Source: an uncultured Clostridia bacterium
Lineage (GTDB): Bacteria > Bacillota > Clostridia > Oscillospirales > Ruminococcaceae
Length of the DNA stretch: 6,134 nucleotides
NCBI GenBank assembly: GCA_945867255.1
Contig: CAMBHV010000092.1
Span: 1-6,134 of the forward strand
Direction of reading: 5' to 3'
Under the pieces are notes generated by a model, which did no database searches, was not told where the DNA came from, and was given only the letters and a program-made list of their open reading frames with translations. A program made the position numbers and the translations under genes. Below are positions 1 through 5,539 of the stretch, piece by piece. Each line of letters starts with the position of its first letter. Position 1 is the stretch's first letter.

Positions 1-454
1 CTTTGATTACGGAAAAGATGTGGTTTTCTGCCAGAGATTCATCGGTTGCCACACGTTCCAATGTCCATTTGACATCCTCTGCCGTAAACGGATCCCCATT
101 GTGCCAAGTGACATCGTCGCGCAGCTTGAACTCCCAAGTGCTGTCGTCGATCGTCTCATAGCTCTCGGCCAGCACACACACCCAAGCGTTGTCCTCATCG
201 GCACGCTCAATCAGCCCGTGGCTGAAGTTGCCAAGCACTGCGCCCGTGACACCGTTGTTGTGGTTCTGCATATCGAACGTGGTGATGTCCCCGCCCTGTG
301 CGATGGTAAGCACTTTTTTGCCATCATCTGCAGACGAGGCAGATGTCGGTGTGGTGCTGCTCGTCGTCTGCGAATTGCCGGATGAACCACATCCAACCAG
401 AGACATTGCCAGCATCATCGCTGCTAAAAGGGCGGCTGCAAGTTTCCTTTTCAT
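1..454 (-). CDS. ABC transporter substrate-binding lipoprotein, family 5 (peptide/nickel type), N-terminal part
   Basis: Partial gene running off the left edge; 151 codons are visible. The product should be an extracellular, lipid-anchored receptor that delivers a solute (peptides, nickel or related small molecules in this family) to an ABC importer whose permeases and ATPases would lie further left. Residues 1-21 form a lipoprotein signal peptide with basic MKRK, a hydrophobic core and lipobox LVGC, with Cys22 as the lipidated residue. A Ser/Thr-rich linker follows (about 23-45). The mature fold begins at KKVLTIAQGGDITTFD (46-61). The stretch from about 96 to 135 (AESYE..., WEFKLRDDVTWHNGDPFTAEDV) matches the SBP_bac_5 signature region. 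The ATG at 452-454 is chosen because AAGGAGG lies 10 nt upstream and the signal peptide starts there. Family is clear; the ligand is not. It is divergent from the amidohydrolase operon and shares a palindrome with it, suggesting a common substrate (inference). Confidence 0.93.
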   Translation of the reverse strand, partial: MKRKLAAALLAAMMLAMSLVGCGSSGNSQTTSSTTPTSASSADDGKKVLTIAQGGDITTFDMQNHNNGVTGAVLGNFSHGLIERADEDNAWVCVLAESYETIDDSTWEFKLRDDVTWHNGDPFTAEDVKWTLERVATDESLAENHIFSVIK

Positions 455-464
455 CAGTTGTATT

Positions 465-471
465 CCTCCTT
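465..471 (-). promoter_or_regulatory. Ribosome binding site of the substrate-binding protein
   Basis: On the minus strand this reads AAGGAGG, a near-perfect Shine-Dalgarno sequence 10 nt before the ATG at 454. It fixes the start of the lipoprotein gene. Confidence 0.85.
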
Positions 472-477
472 ATCATA

Positions 478-493
478 TTTGGGCAAGCCCAAA
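478..493. repeat. Perfect inverted repeat in the 5' leader of the substrate-binding protein
   Basis: TTTGGGC-AA-GCCCAAA, two 7-bp arms with a 2-bp centre. It lies 6 bp beyond the ribosome binding site and about 70 nt downstream of the predicted leftward start of transcription. It could be a protein-binding operator, or in RNA a small hairpin of about 5 bp with a 6-nt loop next to the ribosome site. It differs in sequence from the TAAGACATCTTA palindromes in the same intergenic region. The repeat is seen directly; function is inferred. Confidence 0.5.
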
Positions 494-531
494 ATTTTCA
501 TGTTTTCAACGCTCTTCTGATTTCTCTCCTG

Positions 532-547
532 TATAAGACATCTTAAT
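532..547. promoter_or_regulatory. Operator-like palindrome, copy 1 (beside the leftward promoter)
   Basis: The core TAAGACATCTTA (534-545) has 5-bp arms TAAGA/TCTTA around a CA centre. The predicted leftward transcript starts near 561, so the site sits about 16-27 nt downstream of that start, where a bound repressor would block elongation or promoter clearance. The same core recurs in a longer, better palindrome at 869-888. Regulator family cannot be assigned; a GntR- or MarR-type dimer is possible. Confidence 0.6.
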
Positions 548-567
548 TACAATTTGTTGTTTTTTGT

Positions 568-596
568 ATCATATAATAGAATCTCTTGTGTGTCAA
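568..596 (-). promoter_or_regulatory. Promoter of the substrate-binding protein gene
   Basis: On the minus strand: TTGACA (591-596), a 17-nt spacer, then TATGAT (568-573). This matches the housekeeping consensus in 11 of 12 bases with ideal spacing. The predicted start near 561 gives a leader of about 107 nt carrying copy 1 of the operator-like palindrome and the 478-493 inverted repeat. Confidence 0.82.
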
Positions 597-665
597 CAGT
601 TGTATTATGCCTTATTGCCAATTTCCCAAAACATTGTAGGTTCGCACTGATTTTGATGCATATTT

Positions 666-693
666 TTTATAATATGACAATATTCTCCGTCAA
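666..693 (-). promoter_or_regulatory. Possible second, upstream leftward promoter
   Basis: On the minus strand: TTGACG (688-693), a 16-nt spacer, then TATAAA (666-671). The match is good, but the surrounding sequence is very AT-rich, so chance occurrence is more likely than for the 568-596 promoter. If real, the substrate-binding protein gene has tandem promoters. Confidence 0.3.
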
Positions 694-838
694 AAATCGC
701 TCTATTTTTACAGTTTTCTTCATTTATTATTATCTTTTTTGTCTTATATGTATTTTTGTTTTGGGGTTCCCTCCTTTACGCCGGTCCCGAGATTTTACAA
801 TGCCTTTTACAAATCTCAAAAATCCGCACCCCATTCTC

Positions 839-867
839 TTGACTTTTTTGTAATTTGCCGTTATCTT
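839..867 (+). promoter_or_regulatory. Promoter of the amidohydrolase-yjbQ operon
   Basis: TTGACT (839-844), a 17-nt spacer, then TATCTT (862-867). The -35 is one base from consensus and the -10 is weaker (4 of 6), as often seen in regulated promoters. The predicted start, near 874, falls inside the 20-bp palindrome at 869-888. Confidence 0.7.
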
Positions 868-868
868 A

Positions 869-888
869 TATTTAAGACATCTTAAATA
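869..888. promoter_or_regulatory. Operator-like 20-bp palindrome, copy 2 (on the rightward start site)
   Basis: TATTTAAGACATCTTAAATA: two perfectly complementary 9-bp arms around a CA centre. It begins 1 bp after the predicted -10 element and covers the predicted transcription start, a classic repressor position. The 12-bp core is identical to copy 1 at 534-545. Together they suggest one dimeric regulator acting on both divergent promoters. The regulator gene is not in the window. Confidence 0.72.
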
Positions 889-921
889 CAACCAAAGGCG
901 ATTTTTCATTTGAATTTAAGC

Positions 922-929
922 AAGAGGTG
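922..929 (+). promoter_or_regulatory. Ribosome binding site that decides the amidohydrolase start
   Basis: AAGAGGTG matches the ideal AGGAGGTG in 7 of 8 bases and ends 6 nt before the ATG at 936. A longer in-frame start, GTG at 927, lies inside this site and so is not plausible. Confidence 0.8.
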
Positions 930-935
930 TTTCCT

Positions 936-1796
936 ATGGTGATCGATGTACATGTGCATCCCGCATTTTATGAGCCCGTTTGCGGAGATCCAAAACGAGT
1001 CTCTCTTCGCAAAGGCGTGATGGGATATGACCTGATGAGCCCGTTCCCCCTGGAGCTGGTAGAAAAGCAGATGGCTTTTGCCGGGGTAGATAAGCTGGTT
1101 CTGCTGGGAGAAGATTGCGCTGCGGAGGGTGGAGATGTTTTATCCAATGAAGAGATTAGCCGCATTGTCGCGTTGGACCCTACACGCTTTATTGGATTTG
1201 CCACTGTGGATCCAAACCGCCCGGACGCACTGGAGATTCTTCGCTACGCATTCGGCACATTAAAGCTGCGCGGGCTGAAACTGCACCCGGCAAAGCAGCA
1301 GTTCTATCCGAATGATCCGAAATTTTTCCCTATTTACGAGCTGTGCCTTTCTTACAATGTGCCTATTACGTTTCACTGCGGAATGTCCTGGCAGCCAAAT
1401 ACTCTTTTGAAATACTCTCATCCGGAAGTGTTCGAAGAAATTGCCGTGCGCTACCCACAGCTTCGTATCAATCTGGCACATTTCGGCTTCCCGTGGGTAT
1501 TAGAAACAGCCGCTATTATTTTGAAATATCCAAATGTATATGCTGATACGGCCTGCTGTTATATGGATTGCCCCGAGCAGTTCTTTGAACAGCTGTTTTT
1601 CAAACTGATGGGGCCCTTGTGGGTCGAGCACAATATCGCCGATAAAATTCTGTTCGGTTCCAACAACCCTCGTTTCCGCCCTGCGCGCATCAAACGCGGT
1701 TTGGAATACCAGCCCTTCTCAGAAGAGACTCTGGCAAAGATTCTGGGTGAAAACGCTGTAAGATTCCTAGGCCTGGAGGTAAACGGCAATGGTTGA
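936..1796 (+). CDS. Amidohydrolase family protein (Amidohydro_2 / TIM-barrel metal-dependent hydrolase)
   Basis: A 286-aa cytosolic protein without signal peptide. It shows the ordered landmarks of the Amidohydro_2 superfamily: metal-binding His6-x-His8 (VIDVHVHP) at the first strand, GLKLHP (K115, H117), FHCG (H147), AHFG (H182) and the final strand ILFGSNNP (239-245). In most relatives this last motif is GSD, whose Asp is a metal ligand or general base; here the codon at 1662-1664 is AAC (Asn243). Members hydrolyse C-N or C-O bonds or decarboxylate aromatic acids, so the reaction cannot be named. Length is typical. It is first in an operon, its last 8 nt overlap the yjbQ-like gene, and the overlap implies coupled translation. 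It is divergent from a solute-binding lipoprotein gene, so a role on an imported compound is a reasonable inference. Family assignment is firm; substrate is unknown. Confidence 0.9.
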   Translation: MVIDVHVHPAFYEPVCGDPKRVSLRKGVMGYDLMSPFPLELVEKQMAFAGVDKLVLLGEDCAAEGGDVLSNEEISRIVALDPTRFIGFATVDPNRPDALEILRYAFGTLKLRGLKLHPAKQQFYPNDPKFFPIYELCLSYNVPITFHCGMSWQPNTLLKYSHPEVFEEIAVRYPQLRINLAHFGFPWVLETAAIILKYPNVYADTACCYMDCPEQFFEQLFFKLMGPLWVEHNIADKILFGSNNPRFRPARIKRGLEYQPFSEETLAKILGENAVRFLGLEVNGNG

Positions 1797-2217
1797 ATTT
1801 ACAAAAGTGAAAAAATGCTCCACGAAAGAATTCGAACTGATCAAAATCACCGATGATGTGCGCCAATTTGCTGCACAATCCAAAATCAAAAACGGCGTTG
1901 TCTATGTCATTCTTTCCCACACTACGGCCGGCATCATGGTAAACGAAAGCCTGCCTTGCCTAGAGAAAGATATTGAAACCACTCTGGAAGAGTTGGTTCC
2001 CCTGCACAAGGACTACGCGCATTCTCATTTTCTCCCCAGCTATGGCGCCATTGGCGGCAATGCCCCCGGGCATTTGAAATCCATGCTGGTAGGCAACCAT
2101 TGTGTCATTCCGCTGATTGACGGCAAACTGGTGATGGGAATGGCGCAGGATGTATACCTGGCTGAATTTGACGGCGTTCAGCAGCGCACATTTTTTATCG
2201 AGATCATTGGAGAATAA
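1789..2217 (+). CDS. yjbQ: YjbQ family protein (UPF0047, annotated as secondary thiamine-phosphate synthase)
   Basis: A 142-aa single-domain protein covering the whole UPF0047/YjbQ family length. Seen motifs: SHTTAGIMVNE (43-53, with H44), GNAPGHLKSMLVG (90-102, with N91 and H95), IPLIDGKLVMG (107-117) and YLAEFDG (123-129). Some members have weak thiamine-phosphate synthase activity, but the physiological role of the family is unsettled. The family hallmark GTWQ is replaced by GMAQ (117-120), and the usual EFDGPR is EFDGVQ, so this is a divergent member. The ATG at 1789 follows GGAGGT (1775-1780) by 8 nt; this ribosome site lies inside the 3' end of the amidohydrolase gene and the frames overlap by 8 nt. 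Last gene of the operon, followed by a terminator. Family is confident; function is not. Confidence 0.9.
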   Translation: MVEFTKVKKCSTKEFELIKITDDVRQFAAQSKIKNGVVYVILSHTTAGIMVNESLPCLEKDIETTLEELVPLHKDYAHSHFLPSYGAIGGNAPGHLKSMLVGNHCVIPLIDGKLVMGMAQDVYLAEFDGVQQRTFFIEIIGE

Positions 2218-2277
2218 CCACTTGAATCAGGCGTTTTGCCAAAAGCAAATTATTCATTATAAGACACAAATTGCTGA

Positions 2278-2328
2278 AAGCGGGCCCTCTTTTCAGAAGT
2301 ATCTGAAAAGAGGGCCCGCTTATTTTGT
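2278..2328 (+). terminator. Intrinsic terminator of the amidohydrolase-yjbQ operon
   Basis: A perfect 20-bp stem (2278-2297 with 2302-2321; arm begins AAGCGGGCCC) with a 4-nt loop AGTA, followed by the moderately U-rich ATTTTGT. It begins 60 nt after the yjbQ stop codon. The stem is unusually long, but its position between a stop codon and the next promoter fits termination. The reverse strand has no T tract, so it appears to work rightward only. Confidence 0.82.
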
Positions 2329-2358
2329 GAAACCTGCCTTTTGTAAGGCTGCAAAACT

Positions 2359-2387
2359 TTGAAATCACACTTGGAATCTGGTATACT
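2359..2387 (+). promoter_or_regulatory. Promoter of the D-Ala-D-Ala carboxypeptidase gene
   Basis: TTGAAA (2359-2364), a 17-nt spacer, TATACT (2382-2387), close to the housekeeping consensus. Start is predicted near 2394, giving a leader of about 148 nt. A small hairpin (GCCTT/AAGGC, 2336-2349) lies just upstream. The promoter rules out any coding start at or near 2359, although that frame is open. Confidence 0.75.
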
Positions 2388-2435
2388 AAAAAAGAATATT
2401 TTTACCTGCAGGTGGCTTGCCATCTGTGTGTTGTA

Positions 2436-2504
2436 TGCAGTGCTTTTGTGCTGTATTGCAAAAATATTTTGCTGTGCTTCTGGTAGATATGCCAGATACA
2501 GCAC
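2436..2504 (+). other. Foldable 5' leader of the carboxypeptidase mRNA, possible RNA regulatory element
   Basis: By eye the leader can form a three-way junction: outer helix GTGCTGTA (2448-2455) with TACAGCAC (2497-2504), enclosing hairpins GCAAAA-ATA-TTTTGC (2458-2472) and TCTGGTA-GATA-TGCCAGA (2479-2496, one G-U pair). The strand 2448-2456 can instead pair with ATGCAGTGC (2436-2444, three G-U pairs, TTTT loop), so two folds compete. The fold ends 24 nt before the ribosome site. I do not recognise a known riboswitch or T-box, and no U tract follows. A structured leader is plausible; a regulatory role is speculative. Confidence 0.35.
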
Positions 2505-2541
2505 ATCCTGTTATAGACCCTGCTTTTTGGAGAAGAACGCC

Positions 2542-3969
2542 ATGAAACGATGCCTTGCCTGCGTGATGATCGCCCTGATCGTGCTTACGGTGCCGGTCCC
2601 TTCGGCCAGCGCTGCAGGTTTTTCGCTGCCCGAAGGCACTCAGCTTTCCGCGCAAAGTGTATATATTGTAAACCTGGATACCGGCCTGTGCGTATATGAA
2701 CAAAATGCGGATGAGAAGCGTAGTGTGGCCAGCCTTACCAAGTTGATGACAGCCCTGCTTCTGATGGAAAATGTAGAAGATCTGGAGGGCACATATATTT
2801 CAGGCGGCACTGCGCTTTATACAGAAGAAATCACAGATCCTCAGGCCTCCAACGCAGATATCCTGCCTAACGAGGAAGTGCGCGCCATTGATCTTCTGTA
2901 TGCCATGATGCTTCCCAGTGCCAACGAGGCAGCCAAAAATGTGGGGTATTTTTTAGGCAACGGCGACATGAACAACTTTTATGCCCTCATGAATGCCCGC
3001 GCCGCCGAATTGGGATGCACCAATACAAATTTCACCAGTGCAAATGGCCTTGCCGACATGGACGAAGGGAATTACTCCACCGCGCATGATATCTTCCTGA
3101 TTGCGCAGGAGTGCTGGAAGCATGAAATTTTCCGCACTGTGGTGGGCACATCGATATATTGGATGCCTCTTACCAATAAGCACACCACGCCCGAGTTCCC
3201 GGAACAAAACGCCAATGCCGCTTACTTTATCACAAATTCGAACGCCATGCTCAAGGAATCCTCTGAAGGCATGTACCGTTCCTATATTAAGGGTATCAAA
3301 ACGGGCTCTACCTACGACGCCGGGCGAAATTTTGTATCCGCCGCAGTGAACGATGCCGGCGAAAGCTTCATCGGCGTGGTGCTGGGTTGCCCATGGGAAC
3401 CTGCAGAAGATGGATATGCTCTTTCTTTCCATGATACCGCCACACTGTATGACTGGATCTTTTCTTCTTTTTCTGTCCGGCCTACTCTTTCCACGCAAAC
3501 ACCCATCCATGAGGTAAAGGTAACACATTCTTCTGAAACCGATACTTTGGCACTTGTGCCGGCAGATGATCTGGCCACGATTTTGCCTAATGACAGCGAT
3601 GACGCACTACAACAGACATTTGACGTGCCGGAAAGCGTAGAAGCACCCATTAAAAAAGGCGATAAAATAGGAACTGTAACGGTCTCCCTTTCCGGTGAAG
3701 TGATTGGAACGGTGGACCTTCTGGCTGCAGAAGATGTCGATTTAAACCCCGTTTTATACTTTTTCTCCCGTTTGAAGGCTTTTTTTACCAGTACCTATAT
3801 GTGTGTAGTCTATGTGTTGACTACGCTGTTTTTCCTGTTTTACGCGGGGCTTTATGCCTGGCTTTTGCACGATGAAAAAAAGCGGCGTGCACGCCGCAGG
3901 CCCCCTTCTTCTCAAAATTCCCGCCCGCAAGCCCGCCCCGGCTCACGCCCACCACCCAACTTATCATAA
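2542..3969 (+). CDS. D-alanyl-D-alanine carboxypeptidase, peptidase S11 (DacF/PBP5-like)
   Basis: A 475-aa low-molecular-weight penicillin-binding protein that trims the terminal D-Ala from peptidoglycan pentapeptides outside the membrane. Residues 1-24 are a signal peptide (MKRC, hydrophobic core, cleavage after SASA). The three active-site motifs are intact: SLTK (nucleophile S64, K67), SAN (S126, N128) and KTG (253-255). The catalytic domain spans about 27-310, followed by a PBP5_C-like beta domain (about 320-398). A C-terminal membrane segment (about 415-442) and a basic, Pro-rich tail (KKRRARRR...) are an anchor type seen in clostridial DacF proteins rather than the amphipathic helix of E. 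coli PBP5. The ATG at 2542 is chosen over upstream in-frame starts because GGAG (2529-2532) lies 9 nt before it, the signal peptide begins there, and the promoter lies at 2359-2387. Which Dac paralogue this is cannot be settled, so no symbol is given. Confidence 0.94.
   Translation: MKRCLACVMIALIVLTVPVPSASAAGFSLPEGTQLSAQSVYIVNLDTGLCVYEQNADEKRSVASLTKLMTALLLMENVEDLEGTYISGGTALYTEEITDPQASNADILPNEEVRAIDLLYAMMLPSANEAAKNVGYFLGNGDMNNFYALMNARAAELGCTNTNFTSANGLADMDEGNYSTAHDIFLIAQECWKHEIFRTVVGTSIYWMPLTNKHTTPEFPEQNANAAYFITNSNAMLKESSEGMYRSYIKGIKTGSTYDAGRNFVSAAVNDAGESFIGVVLGCPWEPAEDGYALSFHDTATLYDWIFSSFSVRPTLSTQTPIHEVKVTHSSETDTLALVPADDLATILPNDSDDALQQTFDVPESVEAPIKKGDKIGTVTVSLSGEVIGTVDLLAAEDVDLNPVLYFFSRLKAFFTSTYMCVVYVLTTLFFLFYAGLYAWLLHDEKKRRARRRPPSSQNSRPQARPGSRPPPNLS
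3875..3897 (-). terminator. Minus-strand intrinsic terminator-like hairpin inside the carboxypeptidase gene
   Basis: GCGGCGTGCACGCCGC (3882-3897) is a perfect 16-bp palindrome, able to fold as a 6-bp all-GC stem with a TGCA loop. On the minus strand it is followed directly by seven T residues (3881-3875), the textbook layout of an intrinsic terminator for leftward transcription. On the plus strand the seven A residues come before it and no T tract follows. It lies within codons for the Arg-rich cytoplasmic tail, so it may be a coincidence of Lys/Arg codons, or may stop antisense transcripts coming from the pncB region. Confidence 0.45.
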
Positions 3970-4048
3970 TATATCAAAAACTTTCAGCGTTTCATTCATT
4001 TGATCGTAGCCCGACTGGCATCGCATCAAAACAAAGAGGGAGATTATC

Positions 4049-5473
4049 ATGAAAGACATCAGTGAAGCACGCAACCTGACCCTGTTGATGGATTTTTACG
4101 AGTTGACTATGGCAGGTGGATATTTCGACAGCGGATACACAGATAAGATTGGTGTATTCGACATGTTCTTTCGCACCATTCCGGATGATGGCGGCTTTGC
4201 CATTGCGGCGGGCTTGGCACAGTTCTGCGAAGTGATTGACGAACTGCACTTTGATGACGGTGACATTGCCTATCTTCGCTCCAAGGGATGTTTTTCCGAA
4301 GAATTTCTGGATTACCTGCGCCATTTTCAGTTTCATTGCAATGTGTGGGCCATTCCAGAAGGCACACCGGTGTTCCCGGGTGAGCCCATTGTTATCGTGG
4401 AAGGGCCCGCCATTGAAGCCCAGCTGATCGAGACACTGCTTCTCGTTACATTTAATCATCAGAGCCTGATTTGCACAAAAACCAACCGCATCGTACGTGC
4501 CAGCGAAGGGCGTGCCGTGATGGAATTTGGTTCCCGCCGGGCGCAGGGGTACGACGCCGCTGTGTTGGGCGCACGCGCCGCCTACATCGGAGGCGCGGTA
4601 GGCACAGCCTGTGTTCTGGCAGACAGAGCATACGGCATCCCCGCGCTTGGCACGATGGCTCACTCCTGGGTACAGATGTTCCCCACAGAGTATGAGGCGT
4701 TCCGCCGCTATGCTGAGTTGTATCCAGATAATTGCACACTTCTTGTAGATACTTACAGCGTTACAAAAAGTGGTGTGCCAAACGCGATTCGTGTGTTTGA
4801 TGAGGTGCTCAAACCTCGTGGCATTCGCCCCAAGGGAATTCGCATCGATTCTGGCGATATTGCCTATCTTTCGAAAAAAGCTCGCAAAATGCTGGACGCC
4901 GCCGGATATGAAGATTGTGGTATCTGCGCCTCGAACTCGCTGGATGAGTATATTGTAAGAGATCTGATCCTGCAGGGGGCAAAAGTAGATTCCTTTGGTA
5001 TCGGAGAAAACCTGATCACCTCCAAAAGCGCCCCTGTTTTCGGCGGTGTATACAAACTGGCCGCTGTCAAAGAAAACGGCGTTTATATTCCTAAGATCAA
5101 GATCAGTGAAACCGCTGAAAAAATCACCACTCCACATCTGAAAAATCTGTACCGTTTGTATGACAAAGACACCGGGAAAGCTGTGGCTGATTATATTACC
5201 ATGTGGGACGAAACCGTAGATGCGGAGAATGGGCTTACATTGTTCGACCCTGTGCAAACGTGGAAAAAGCGCACATTTGAAAATATCTGTGTGCGTAAAT
5301 TGAACGTGCCCATATATATAGAGGGACGCCGCATTTATGAAAACCCGCCGTTGAAAGAGATCCGCACCTATTGCGCACAGCAGGTGGATACATTGTGGGA
5401 CGAAGTAAAACGCTTTGAAAACCCTCACCGCTATTATGTGGATCTCTCACAGAAACTGTGGGACGTTTGCTAA
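4049..5473 (+). CDS. pncB: Nicotinate phosphoribosyltransferase
   Basis: A 474-aa cytosolic enzyme of NAD salvage (Preiss-Handler pathway) that joins nicotinate and PRPP to give nicotinate mononucleotide with ATP hydrolysis (EC 6.3.4.21). Full length for the family. Landmarks in order: DFYELTM (15-21) at the N-terminus, EFGSRRAQG (159-167), GTMAHSWVQ (201-209) carrying the presumed phosphorylated His205, LLVDTYS (231-237), the phosphoribosyl-binding GIRIDSGD (263-270) and FGIGENL (316-322). The ATG at 4049 follows GAGGGAG (4036-4042) by 6 nt. It lies 79 nt after the carboxypeptidase gene and 66 nt before the ABC exporter gene, all rightward. I see no strong promoter or terminator in the 79-nt gap, so readthrough from the upstream promoter is likely. 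A same-register antisense open frame covers almost all of it but is a codon-use artefact. Confidence 0.96.
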   Translation: MKDISEARNLTLLMDFYELTMAGGYFDSGYTDKIGVFDMFFRTIPDDGGFAIAAGLAQFCEVIDELHFDDGDIAYLRSKGCFSEEFLDYLRHFQFHCNVWAIPEGTPVFPGEPIVIVEGPAIEAQLIETLLLVTFNHQSLICTKTNRIVRASEGRAVMEFGSRRAQGYDAAVLGARAAYIGGAVGTACVLADRAYGIPALGTMAHSWVQMFPTEYEAFRRYAELYPDNCTLLVDTYSVTKSGVPNAIRVFDEVLKPRGIRPKGIRIDSGDIAYLSKKARKMLDAAGYEDCGICASNSLDEYIVRDLILQGAKVDSFGIGENLITSKSAPVFGGVYKLAAVKENGVYIPKIKISETAEKITTPHLKNLYRLYDKDTGKAVADYITMWDETVDAENGLTLFDPVQTWKKRTFENICVRKLNVPIYIEGRRIYENPPLKEIRTYCAQQVDTLWDEVKRFENPHRYYVDLSQKLWDVC

Positions 5474-5539
5474 GCGAATACGGCCAAGTGTAACACGATA
5501 CCGCCTTCGGGCCAATTTGGAATGACGGAGCGAATTTTC

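Larger units (their letters stand above)
455..935. other. Divergent intergenic regulatory region, no credible gene
   Basis: A 481-bp AT-rich gap between the leftward lipoprotein gene and the rightward amidohydrolase. It holds a strong promoter in each direction (568-596 minus; 839-867 plus), a weaker leftward candidate (666-693), two copies of one palindrome (532-547 and 869-888) and a separate inverted repeat (478-493). The middle (about 694-830) is T-rich on the plus strand and shows nothing I can assign. An open frame across 554-853 has no ribosome site and a low-complexity, T-driven hydrophobic translation, so it is not called. Confidence 0.75.

Noticed and set aside
20..536. Plus-strand open frames opposite the substrate-binding protein (20-385, 189-536, 343-546)
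   Set aside because: The minus-strand frame has a lipoprotein signal, a strong ribosome site and the SBP family signature; the plus-strand frames have none and are shadows.
765..780. An AAAGGAGG-like Shine-Dalgarno sequence on the minus strand
   Set aside because: No start codon lies at a suitable distance downstream. The nearest minus-strand ATG (near 720) opens only a very short frame with no ribosome site.
554..853. A 99-codon plus-strand frame in the divergent intergenic region
   Set aside because: No ribosome site, a non-ATG start, and a Phe/Leu/Ile-rich translation caused by T-rich DNA. It also overlaps the promoters of both flanking genes.
2258..2266. A TATAAGACA half-site resembling the operator palindrome, downstream of yjbQ
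   Set aside because: Only one arm is present, with no matching TCTTA arm, and it is not at a promoter; chance occurrence in AT-rich DNA is likely.
4010..4030. TTTGAT/ATCAAA inverted repeat in the gap before pncB
   Set aside because: Six-base arms are separated by about 20 nt without a T tract or nearby promoter elements; not convincing as a terminator or operator.
3992..5428. A 478-codon open frame on the minus strand covering nearly all of pncB
   Set aside because: Its codons are in exact register with the pncB codons, so antisense stops arise only where pncB uses TTA, CTA or TCA. Those codons are avoided here, which explains the open frame. It has a GTG start without a ribosome site, and its translation resembles no family. 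pncB is unambiguous.
5499..5515. A GCC-TTCG-GGC mini-hairpin between pncB and the ABC exporter gene
   Set aside because: The stem is only 3 bp and no T tract follows, so it is too weak to be called a terminator.
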